In this document: one piece after another, positions 14,104 to 20,882 of the stretch
Layout of the letters: every line of letters begins with the position of its first letter
How positions within the stretch are numbered: position 1 is the stretch's first letter
Source: JAJXZP01 sp035505775
Lineage (GTDB): Bacteria > Spirochaetota > Spirochaetia > Treponematales > Rectinemataceae
DNA: 26,986 bases
Reading direction: 5' to 3'
Assembly (NCBI GenBank): GCA_035505775.1
Contig: DATJQN010000391.1
Location: 1-26,986 of the forward strand
Notes under the pieces: model-generated
Seen by the model: only the letters and a program-made list of their open reading frames with translations
Database searches by the model: none
What the model was told of the DNA's origin: nothing
Program-made: the position numbers and the translations under genes

Positions 14104-16042
14104 TGACGGCGCTCTCCGGTGTCTCCCGGCTCGGGGTGGGGACCGGCTCGAACAGGCAGTCCGGCGAGTGAGCCGCGCGATCCCCGCGATCCCCGCGATC
14201 CCCGCCCGGCTCGGTTTGGTCGGCCTGCTCTGCGTCCTCCTCTCACCGGGGGTCTTCGCCGCCGGAGGGAATACGCAGGGGCCGAGCTACCGGATCCACG
14301 TTTCGCCCGAACGGCCCCGCGCCGGACAGGACCTCGAACTCGACATCCTCGTCGACGGTTTGACGGCCGAGGGATTGGATGTGGCAGAGCTCGCAGCGGA
14401 CGACTCCCTTGCCCTGGAGAGCCAGATCATAGCTCCGCATGTCGAGGCCGACGGCCGGCGCAATGCCGAGATCCGTCTGATCTTCCGCGTGCTCCGGGCC
14501 GGGCAGCTGCATATTCCGCGCATTGTCCTGCGATCAAAGGAAGGGAGCCTGACCATCGGCCCTCTCGACTTCGGAACCGGAAGCTCCGGTTCCGGGACGG
14601 GAGCTGACCTCTCGTACTGGGAGTGGGATAACCCCGCCGTGGTCCATCAGTTCGAGTCCTTTTCCGTCGCGTTGCGGAACGTCGGGGGCGAAGGGGGAGG
14701 GGACCGGTCCCAGGTTGGCGTGTCGCTGACAGTCCCCGCCGGTGCCTCCTTCGAAGCGGCCGGTTCCCTGCTCTGGACTGTCACTGCCCTCGAACAGGGG
14801 GAGCTCGATCTGCCGGAAGCCGAGCTGCGCCGCGGCGACAGCCTTCTGGGAAGGGCAAGTCCCGCACGCATCTCCGTGCGACCCCTGCCCCCTGCCCTCG
14901 AGACGTCCAGAGCGATCGGGAACTTCGAGCTTCGTCTCGAGGGACTGGATCGCGTCCGGCCCCGGGCGGGCGAGGCGCTCGCGTTCCGCATTCTGCTCTC
15001 CGGCAACGGCAACCTTCCCCTGCTCCGCCTGCCCGAGCCCCGCATTCTGCTGGACGGCGCGCTCCTGCCGGCCGGCGACATCGAGATTCGACGCGTCGAC
15101 GACTCCCGTCCCTCCCGCGACGGCTATGAGGGTCGGGCGATATCGGAGATACGAGTGCTCGTTCCCGCGGCGGGGGCGCTCACGATCTCCCTGGCTCCCT
15201 ATTCCACGATGGACCGTTCCGGCACGCTGCGCCAGCTTACGGTACAACAAGTCTCCCTCCGAGTCGAAGGGACGAGCGGCCCCCGGTCTCGCGGCTCGCC
15301 CGTCTCCGGCGTTGCCTCCGGCGTTGCCTCCGGCGGCGCCTCTGGCGGCGCCTTTCCCGACAAAGACGCGGTCGCCGCACGCCTCGCCGCTGCCAATCCC
15401 GCGCTTCGCGACCTGCCCGACCTCCTTGCCGCCGCAGATTCCGGAGACCCCGACGCGGCGACCGCCCGCCAACGGGTCCGTGCGCTTCTCACGGACACAA
15501 GAGTGCGTGGACCCGAAGCGATCTACCTTGGGGCGGCCCTGAAGTGGGAGGCCGGAGATCGGGCTGCTGCGCTTGCGCTCCTGTACGGCCTGGTCCGCGC
15601 GCAGCCCGGCTTTGCCGCGGCGGTCGCCGCAGCCCGTTTCTGCTCGGGGGAGCTGGGCTCCGGCCCGCCCCTGCTCGACACGCTCCCGTCCCCGGTTCTC
15701 TTCGCGATGGGTGGGACCCTCTCCCTTGCCGGCGCCCTTATACTGCTCGTCCTATCGAGAAGAAGGAAAGGCGTCCTCGGGGCGGCTGCGGCCCTCTCCC
15801 TTGCGCTCGCCATCGTCGCCCTGGGGCTTGCCGGAATATCGGCCTCGGAGCGGGCGCGGTCATATGCAGTGGTCTGGACCGACCGTCTCCTGGTCGTGCC
15901 CTCGCCACGCGACACCGGTTTTGTCGACCTTGTCCCGGGCAGCGCCGCCCGCGTCCGCGGCGAGACCGCGGGCTATGTCGCCCTGGTGTTCGGCGACGGG
16001 CTCGCGGGCTGGGCACCGCGGGATTGTGTATATTACTACTAG
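14093..16042 (+). CDS. batD: BatD-type large membrane protein with C-terminal SH3-like domain
   Basis: A 649-residue protein. A signal sequence (LGLVGLLCVLLSPGVFA, cleavage near 61) comes after an unusually long N-terminal tail that contains the triple repeat IPAIPAIPA. Several periplasmic beta-sandwich (BatD/oxygen tolerance) units follow. Then come a short repeat GVASGVASGGASGGA at about 405-420, a helical stretch with TPR-like character, and two membrane spans (about 540-560 and 563-585). The last 55 residues (DRLLVVPSPRDTGFVDLV to GLAGWAPRDCVYYY) look like a bacterial SH3 fold. BatD is thought to be the periplasmic platform of the Bat complex. The long tail before the signal suggests that GTG 14168 (giving MSRAIPAIPA) may be the real start. 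It is the last classical bat gene, 8 nt before the smr gene. Confidence 0.85.
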   Translation: MIIDDGALRCLPARGGDRLEQAVRRVSRAIPAIPAIPARLGLVGLLCVLLSPGVFAAGGNTQGPSYRIHVSPERPRAGQDLELDILVDGLTAEGLDVAELAADDSLALESQIIAPHVEADGRRNAEIRLIFRVLRAGQLHIPRIVLRSKEGSLTIGPLDFGTGSSGSGTGADLSYWEWDNPAVVHQFESFSVALRNVGGEGGGDRSQVGVSLTVPAGASFEAAGSLLWTVTALEQGELDLPEAELRRGDSLLGRASPARISVRPLPPALETSRAIGNFELRLEGLDRVRPRAGEALAFRILLSGNGNLPLLRLPEPRILLDGALLPAGDIEIRRVDDSRPSRDGYEGRAISEIRVLVPAAGALTISLAPYSTMDRSGTLRQLTVQQVSLRVEGTSGPRSRGSPVSGVASGVASGGASGGAFPDKDAVAARLAAANPALRDLPDLLAAADSGDPDAATARQRVRALLTDTRVRGPEAIYLGAALKWEAGDRAAALALLYGLVRAQPGFAAAVAAARFCSGELGSGPPLLDTLPSPVLFAMGGTLSLAGALILLVLSRRRKGVLGAAAALSLALAIVALGLAGISASERARSYAVVWTDRLLVVPSPRDTGFVDLVPGSAARVRGETAGYVALVFGDGLAGWAPRDCVYYY

Positions 16043-16050
16043 GAATGCAT

Positions 16051-16533
16051 ATGGACTTCGGAGAGATACTCGAGCGCTGGGAGCGGGAAGGCGGGGGCGG
16101 TCGCGAAAAGGGCGTCCAGCATCGTCGTGCGACCGACGCCCGGACGAGTCTCGATCGGTGGATCGAAGATCACGGCGTGGAGGACAAGGATGCGGACGAC
16201 CGCGAAGCGTCGAGCTCCGAGCGCGAACGGCGCGAGGTCGAGTTCCGGCGTCTTTCGGAGCTGCGACCCCAGGACAGTCTCGACCTTCACGGCATGCATG
16301 CCGTCGATGCAGGAGCGGCGGTGGAGGAGTTCCTCCGTCGCTCATCCCGGGACGGTCTGGAGAAGGTGCTGATCATCCATGGGAAGGGCAACCACTCCTC
16401 CGGCGAGCCCGTGCTCAAGAAAGTCGTGCGGACGGTGCTCGAGTCCAGTCCGCTGGCAGGCCGCTTCGGCGCCGCCGAACGGGGCGATGGCGGAGGAGGT
16501 GCGATGTGGGTTGTGCTCAGGACGCAGGGATAG
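16051..16533 (+). CDS. Smr-domain protein
   Basis: A 160-residue protein. The first 70 residues are highly charged and probably disordered or coiled-coil (DRWIEDHGVEDKDADDREASSSERERREVEFRRLSE). The last 90 form an Smr domain with LDLHG at 77-81 and IIHGKG at 108-113, the two signatures of this nuclease-like fold. Small Smr proteins are related to the MutS2 tail, and some act in RNA cleavage or ribosome rescue. A ribosome-rescue or RNA role would suit the nearby infA, but this is inference. AGGA (16041-16044) is 6 nt before ATG 16051; an earlier in-frame ATG at 16045 is too close to it. The gene closes the Bat operon and faces infA, whose stop is 12 nt away. Confidence 0.88.
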   Translation: MDFGEILERWEREGGGGREKGVQHRRATDARTSLDRWIEDHGVEDKDADDREASSSERERREVEFRRLSELRPQDSLDLHGMHAVDAGAAVEEFLRRSSRDGLEKVLIIHGKGNHSSGEPVLKKVVRTVLESSPLAGRFGAAERGDGGGGAMWVVLRTQG

Positions 16534-16545
16534 GACGAATCCGGT

Positions 16546-16764
16546 TCACTTCTCGCGATAGATGATTCTGCCTCGGTTGAGATCGTAGGGAGAAAGCGCG
16601 ACCTTCACCTTGTCTCCCGGCACGATGCGGATGTAGTGCTTCCGCATCTTGCCCGACAGGTGCGCGAGGATGACATGGCCATTCTGAAGCTCCACGCGGA
16701 ACATGGTGTTCGGGAGCGATTCACGCACGATGCCTTCAACTTCGATGGCTTCTTCTTTGGCCAC
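16546..16764 (-). CDS. infA: Translation initiation factor IF-1
   Basis: A 72-residue protein, the exact normal length for IF-1, with the full OB-fold sequence (AIEVEGIVRESLPNTMF, VILAHLSGKMRKHYIRI, VPGDKVKVALSPYDL, GRIIYR). IF-1 occupies the ribosomal A site during initiation and works with IF-2 and IF-3. The start is GTG at 16764, behind a strong GGAGG Shine-Dalgarno. The frame is open another 29 codons upstream, but that part is the 5' leader, since the promoter lies at 16855-16883. The gene is divergent from dksA, and the infA-dksA pairing is conserved in spirochaetes (Borrelia BB0169/BB0168 and Treponema, from memory). Confidence 0.97.
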   Translation of the reverse strand: MAKEEAIEVEGIVRESLPNTMFRVELQNGHVILAHLSGKMRKHYIRIVPGDKVKVALSPYDLNRGRIIYREK

Positions 16765-16854
16765 GTTTCCTCCTCGAGAGAGTGCGGACCCTCGCTGCGG
16801 AGAGCCGACGTCGCACACCGGACGAAGCTTGAAATCTCGTTCGGGGCGCATAAA

Positions 16855-16883
16855 ATAGTATGTGCTAACCGGACGAATGTCAA
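16855..16883 (-). promoter_or_regulatory. Strong sigma-70 promoter of infA
   Basis: On the minus strand, a perfect TTGACA (16878-16883) is followed by exactly 17 bp and TACTAT (16855-16860). The leader to the GTG is about 84 nt. It is one of the best promoter matches in the window and fits a highly expressed translation gene. Confidence 0.8.
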
Positions 16884-16946
16884 CCGTGACGCAACGTTTG
16901 CGGAGCGTTGCATTGAAGGGGCCAGTTTTCCGTGTCCTTTCCCGGC

Positions 16947-16975
16947 TTGACTTTTTGCCGGCTTTGAAGCATCGT
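16947..16975 (+). promoter_or_regulatory. Possible promoter of dksA
   Basis: TTGACT (16947-16952) is a good -35 box, but the hexamer 17 bp on (CATCGT, 16970-16975) is a poor -10. The following region is GC-rich (GCCGG), as in stringently controlled promoters. Suggestive only. Confidence 0.3.
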
Positions 16976-17019
16976 GCCGGACCTGTGCGAATCTGCCGCT
17001 CCGGCCAAGGAGGTAGCGA

Positions 17020-17376
17020 ATGGACAAGGTTACGACCGAGAAGATGAAGGAACTGCTCCTCGCGCAGAAGCGGGAGATTCTGGACACCCTGGTCGCTACG
17101 AACGCCGATTTCCGCGCAATCGTCGAAGAGATGGACCCCAAGGACTTTGCCGACGTGGCTTCGGATGACATAGATCGCAAGATGCTCGAGGCTCTCGGCA
17201 CCCAGGACATCAAGCGTCTTCGCGCGATCGATGCTGCGCTCAGCCGGATCCAGCTGGGCAAGTACGGGCTCTGCATGAAATGCGGCAAGAAGATTCCCTC
17301 GGAACGCCTCACCGCGATACCCTATGCCGTGCTCTGCATCGACTGCCAGAAGGGCGAGGAACGCCGCAACCGCTGA
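17020..17376 (+). CDS. dksA: DksA/TraR-family zinc-finger transcription factor
   Basis: A 118-residue protein. The N-terminal coiled coil (about 1-75) carries at its tip DPKDFA at 39-44, a match to the DxxDxA motif that E. coli DksA inserts into the RNA polymerase secondary channel. The C-terminal zinc finger has Cys85, Cys88, Cys106 and Cys109 (CMKCGKKIPSERL, CIDCQ). It is shorter than E. coli DksA (151) because the N-terminal globular segment is reduced. DksA works with (p)ppGpp to retune rRNA and amino-acid promoters. In Borrelia the orthologue is needed for the stringent response. A perfect Shine-Dalgarno (AAGGAGGT, 17007-17014) sets the ATG at 17020. An intrinsic terminator follows. Confidence 0.93.
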   Translation: MDKVTTEKMKELLLAQKREILDTLVATNADFRAIVEEMDPKDFADVASDDIDRKMLEALGTQDIKRLRAIDAALSRIQLGKYGLCMKCGKKIPSERLTAIPYAVLCIDCQKGEERRNR

Positions 17377-17402
17377 GCTGGGGCCCTCTCGCTTTCCCCT
17401 GA

Positions 17403-17433
17403 AGAGCCCGCCCGAGCGGGCTCTTTGTTTTCT
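17403..17433 (+). terminator. Intrinsic terminator of dksA
   Basis: AGAGCCCGC (17403-17411) and GCGGGCTCT (17416-17424) form a perfect 9-bp stem with a CCGA loop, followed by the T-rich tail TTGTTTTCT. The tail overlaps the stop codon of the convergent PHP gene. On the minus strand no T tract follows the stem, so it acts mainly on dksA. Confidence 0.88.
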
Positions 17434-18334
17434 AGGCTTCCTCGATCCCGATCTCCGACCACAGGGGCGCGCCGGAGCGGGGGCCTACTGTGACTCCATC
17501 GCGGCCCCCGGCCTGGCCGCGGCTCAGTACCGCGACGCTGCGGTAGCCCGCAGCGCGAGCCAGCTCCACGGCGGCCGGCCGGTTTGCGAGCAGATGGTCG
17601 GGAGCATGGGCGTCCGCCGTGATCGTGACGCGCAGGCCCATGCGACGCATGTCCTTCAGAAGCTCGAGGCTCGGGTAGGGGCTGGTCTGCGCCCCGCGGG
17701 TCATGGCGCCGACGTTGATTTCGATGACAGGGTCCTTTCCCCGAAGGAGAGCCGCGGCATCGAGGGCAGCCGAACGGTAGGGCCGCGAGGACTCGTCGAA
17801 ATAGCGGCCGCCGGCATTATTTTTCCTGACCAGATCGAAATGGCCGAGGATATCGAAGCCCCCGTCCTCGATCATCCCGGACAGGTTGAGGAAGTAGGCC
17901 TTCCACACGGCCTCGGCCCCCCCCTCGGCGCGCGATACGCCGGCCGCGAAATCCGGAGCCGGACAGTCCACCGTGAACAAGTCGGCTCCCGGAACGCGAA
18001 CGAAGTGCACCGAGCCTATGCAGTAGTCGAGCCCCGCCTCGACGAAGAGGCTGTCCCGCGGGCTGCGAATCCCCTCGAGCCAGTCGATCTCGAGTCCGGC
18101 CAAAATCTCGAGCGGGCGCTCGGCGGCGGCCCAGAACGCCGCGAGTCGCCTGATTTCCTCGAGATAGGCGTGGAGTCGATCCTGTTCCATGGTCCAGCCC
18201 GTGGGGAAGGGCAGGGGCGCATGCGAAGAAAAGCCGAGCACCGTGAAACCGGAGGCCGCGGCCGCGGCGGCCATCGTCGACGCCTCGGCGGATCCGTCAC
18301 AGTATGTACAGTGGGTGTGGTAGTTGGTCAGCAC
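17432..18334 (-). CDS. PHP-family phosphatase, histidinol-phosphatase-like
   Basis: A 300-residue protein of the polymerase-and-histidinol-phosphatase (PHP) superfamily. The metal-binding motifs are visible in order: NYHTHCTYCDG at 4-14, SSHAP, GLEIDWLEG, IGSVHFV, LGHFDLVRK, EINVGA, and ITADAHAP near the C-terminus. These supply the His/Asp/Glu ligands of a trinuclear metal site. The arrangement fits HisK-type histidinol phosphate phosphatase, the last-but-one step of histidine synthesis, but PHP proteins also include other phosphoesterases and no his gene is nearby. The start is GTG 18334, with TAGAAT only 6 nt upstream and no Shine-Dalgarno, so a leaderless mRNA is likely. It lies 44 nt downstream of the hybrid kinase on the same strand, so read-through is also possible. 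Confidence 0.8.
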   Translation of the reverse strand: MLTNYHTHCTYCDGSAEASTMAAAAAASGFTVLGFSSHAPLPFPTGWTMEQDRLHAYLEEIRRLAAFWAAAERPLEILAGLEIDWLEGIRSPRDSLFVEAGLDYCIGSVHFVRVPGADLFTVDCPAPDFAAGVSRAEGGAEAVWKAYFLNLSGMIEDGGFDILGHFDLVRKNNAGGRYFDESSRPYRSAALDAAALLRGKDPVIEINVGAMTRGAQTSPYPSLELLKDMRRMGLRVTITADAHAPDHLLANRPAAVELARAAGYRSVAVLSRGQAGGRDGVTVGPRSGAPLWSEIGIEEA

Positions 18335-18340
18335 GGCTGG

Positions 18341-18346
18341 ATTCTA
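18341..18346 (-). promoter_or_regulatory. -10 box of the PHP phosphatase gene (leaderless)
   Basis: On the minus strand, TAGAAT lies 6 nt before the GTG. It matches TATAAT at 5 of 6 positions. The -35 position holds only a weak TTTTCG. The spacing puts the transcription start at the start codon. Confidence 0.5.
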
Positions 18347-18378
18347 GCGGCAACGGCCGTCTGCGAAAAGTCTCCCTT

Positions 18379-20880
18379 TCAGGTATCCATGCAGCGGCGC
18401 GCCACCCGTTCGAATTCTGCGAATGCGACACGCAGGCGGGAGAGCGCCTCCCGGGCGCGGTCCTCGTCGCCCGCGCGCCCGGCGTCCTCGGCGGCGAGTG
18501 CGGCGTCGCCGAGCTGCCGCGCGCTGAGATTCCATGCGGCGCCCTTGAGGGAATGCGCAACCTCACGGAAGCGGGAATAATCGCGGCCCTGCAGCGCCTG
18601 GGCAAGTTCGGATTCCTGGCCGCGGGCCTTTTCGATGAATCGCCCGAGAAGGAGGAGGACTGTCGCCTCCTGCCCCAGGAAGGTGTCGAGCACGGCGGAC
18701 CAGTCGAACACCCCCGGGTCGGTCCAGCCGGGCTCGCTCGCCCTGAGATCGCCGTCCGGGGCGCCGCTGTCGCGCGTCGCGACGGTCCCCGCCGCTCCGG
18801 GCACGGGCGCCGGCCGGGCGGGCTCGACCCGCGCGCCGGCGTGGGCAGGGGTGCCGGGAGCCCGGCCTGCGCCGAGCCAGGTCTCGAGCACCGAAGCGAG
18901 ATCGCCCCGCTTGAAGGGCTTCACCAGGATGTCGTCCATGCCCGCGGCTATGCATTTCTCCCGCTCGCCCTTCAGGGCGCTCGCGGTGACCGCGATGATC
19001 GGCCCCGCGAAGCCCGAGCTGCGCAGGACACCCGTGGCCTCGTAGCCGTCCATGCGCGGCATGAAGATGTCCATGAGCACCAGGTCGAAGTGCCGGGAGG
19101 AGCCGAGCTCCGCAGCCTCGACGCCGTCCCGAGCGGTGACCACCCTGCAGCCGAAGCGCTCGAGGAGAATGGTGAACAGCTCGCGATTGACCTCGTGGTC
19201 CTCCGCGACCAGGACCTCCCCCTTGAAACGCGGGGCTTCTTCCATGCGCTGCCTCTCCGCCGGGTGCTCCTGCTCTGCCGCTTCGAGATCCACTTCGACG
19301 GTGAGGGACTTCGTGACGGCTTCGAGCAGCTCGTTCGGCTTCACGGGTTTCGAGATATAGCCGTTGAACCAGCGGAGCAGTTTCATCTTGGCGTCGGCCC
19401 CCATCGTGCCCACGGGGGCCATCAGAATCAGGCGGACGGAGTTGATCGCGGTGTCGCCCGTGATCTCGCTGGCGAGGCGCCAGCCGTCCATCCGGGGCAT
19501 GTTCTGGTCCACCAGACAGGCAGCGAAGCCCTCGCCCTCATCGGCCGCGGCACGCAGAAGGGCCAGGGCCTCCTCGCCGGACGAGGCCTCGGACACCCGC
19601 CCGCCGGCTTTTCTCGCGAGGGAAGCGACGTACTTCCTGGCCCCGTCGTGATCGTCCACCACGAGTATCCGCGGGCCGCCGTCGCCGACGGGGCCGAAGA
19701 CCGCCACCCGGGGCGGGGCCGAGTACTCGGGAGAGACGAGGGGGAGCTCGAACCAGAAGACGGAGCCGGGCCCGCCCTCGCCCCCTTCCGTCGAGCGCGA
19801 AAGTCCGATGGTACCGCCCATGAGCTCGACGAGGTGCCTCGAGATGGCGAGTCCGAGTCCGGTGCCCCCCGCCTTCTTGGCCTGGGGAAAATCCCCCCGG
19901 AAAAACGGCGTAAAGAGCCGGTCCTGCTCGGACTCGGGCACGCCCGGCCCCGTGTCGATCACCTCGAAGCGCATCCAGCTCCCGCTCGCCGCATCCCGAC
20001 GGCGGACCTCGATGCGGATGCCGCCCTCCTTGGTGAACTTGACGGCGTTCTTGAAGAGGTTGACGATTATTTGTCTGAGTCGGACCTGGTCGCCGCGAAT
20101 GAGGGTGGGCAGGGCCTCGTCGATGTCGACGATGATCTCCAGCCCCTTTCGGTGCGCGTCCATGATGAGCAGGTCGGCCGACTGGTACACCGCGGCTCGA
20201 AGCTCGAAGCTGCTGGTCTCCATGTCGAGCTTGCCGGCCTCGATCTTCGAAAAATCGAGAATATCGTTTATCAGTCCCAGAAGGACATCCGCCGAAAATT
20301 TGACCTGACCGACATAGTCCGACTGCTCGGAATCGAGCGAGGTATCCTCCATGAGCTCGACGACCCCGAGGATCGTCTGGATGGGCGTCCTGATCTCGTG
20401 GCTCATGTTGGCCAGGAACTGACTCTTCGTGTGCGTCGCCTTTTCCGCCTCTTCCTTGGCCACCTGCAGTCCGCGCTCCCGGAGCACCCGATCCGTGACG
20501 TCCTCGATGGAACAGAGGACGTAGCGCTCCTGGAGGCCCGAGGCGGCGAACTGCGCGGACGCCGTCTCGAGCAGGGACAGCGAGAGGGCGAGCCAATGCC
20601 GGGTGCCGTCCACCGCGCGGACCGGGCTCTGCACGCTCGCCTCGGCCTGGCCGCCGAGAAGTATCTGCGCCGCGTAGTAGTCGAGCTTGACGCCTTCGTG
20701 CTCGGCCAGGAATTCGAACAGCGTTCCGCGGAGCCGCTCCGGACCGACGCCGGCCACCGTGCGGAAGAGGGACTCGAAGGCCTCGTTCCAGAGCACGGGC
20801 ATCCCGAGACTGTCGGCGATCACCTGCGGCAGCCGCGACTGCTCGAAGGATGCGCGGTGAAGCGCCTCGGGAAGTGCCAT
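18379..20880 (-). CDS. Hybrid sensor histidine kinase: PAS, HisKA, HATPase, two REC, Hpt
   Basis: An 833-residue cytoplasmic protein with no membrane span. In order: PAS-like sensor (15-132); dimerisation domain with phospho-accepting His161 (FLANMSHEIRTP); ATPase domain with the N box NLFKNAVKF and G boxes DTGPGVP and GGTGLGLAISRHL (to about 382); first receiver (405-525, Asp458); second receiver (555-670, Asp604, Thr632, Lys654); a Pro/Ala-rich linker; and an Hpt domain with His776 (AHSLKGAAW). This is a complete internal phosphorelay of the BarA/ArcB type. In the first receiver the conserved Thr/Ser is Ala488 (LILMAPVG), so its switching may be altered. The ATG at 20880 lies 2 nt after the stop of the response-regulator gene, and the two are almost certainly partners. 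The signal is unknown. An ORF reading up to 22221 in this frame is only a continuation through the upstream gene. Confidence 0.9.
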   Translation of the reverse strand: MALPEALHRASFEQSRLPQVIADSLGMPVLWNEAFESLFRTVAGVGPERLRGTLFEFLAEHEGVKLDYYAAQILLGGQAEASVQSPVRAVDGTRHWLALSLSLLETASAQFAASGLQERYVLCSIEDVTDRVLRERGLQVAKEEAEKATHTKSQFLANMSHEIRTPIQTILGVVELMEDTSLDSEQSDYVGQVKFSADVLLGLINDILDFSKIEAGKLDMETSSFELRAAVYQSADLLIMDAHRKGLEIIVDIDEALPTLIRGDQVRLRQIIVNLFKNAVKFTKEGGIRIEVRRRDAASGSWMRFEVIDTGPGVPESEQDRLFTPFFRGDFPQAKKAGGTGLGLAISRHLVELMGGTIGLSRSTEGGEGGPGSVFWFELPLVSPEYSAPPRVAVFGPVGDGGPRILVVDDHDGARKYVASLARKAGGRVSEASSGEEALALLRAAADEGEGFAACLVDQNMPRMDGWRLASEITGDTAINSVRLILMAPVGTMGADAKMKLLRWFNGYISKPVKPNELLEAVTKSLTVEVDLEAAEQEHPAERQRMEEAPRFKGEVLVAEDHEVNRELFTILLERFGCRVVTARDGVEAAELGSSRHFDLVLMDIFMPRMDGYEATGVLRSSGFAGPIIAVTASALKGEREKCIAAGMDDILVKPFKRGDLASVLETWLGAGRAPGTPAHAGARVEPARPAPVPGAAGTVATRDSGAPDGDLRASEPGWTDPGVFDWSAVLDTFLGQEATVLLLLGRFIEKARGQESELAQALQGRDYSRFREVAHSLKGAAWNLSARQLGDAALAAEDAGRAGDEDRAREALSRLRVAFAEFERVARRCMDT

Positions 20881-20882
20881 GG

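Noticed and set aside
15300..15356. Tandem Gly/Ala/Ser codon repeat in batD, considered as a mobile or phase-variable repeat.
   Set aside because: The units are imperfect and in-frame, and encode a flexible linker; frameshifting phase variation is not supported.
16891..16911. Inverted repeat GCAACG / CGTTGC between infA and dksA, considered as an operator.
   Set aside because: Only 6-bp arms with a 9-nt loop, upstream of the infA -35 box, and no second copy in the window.
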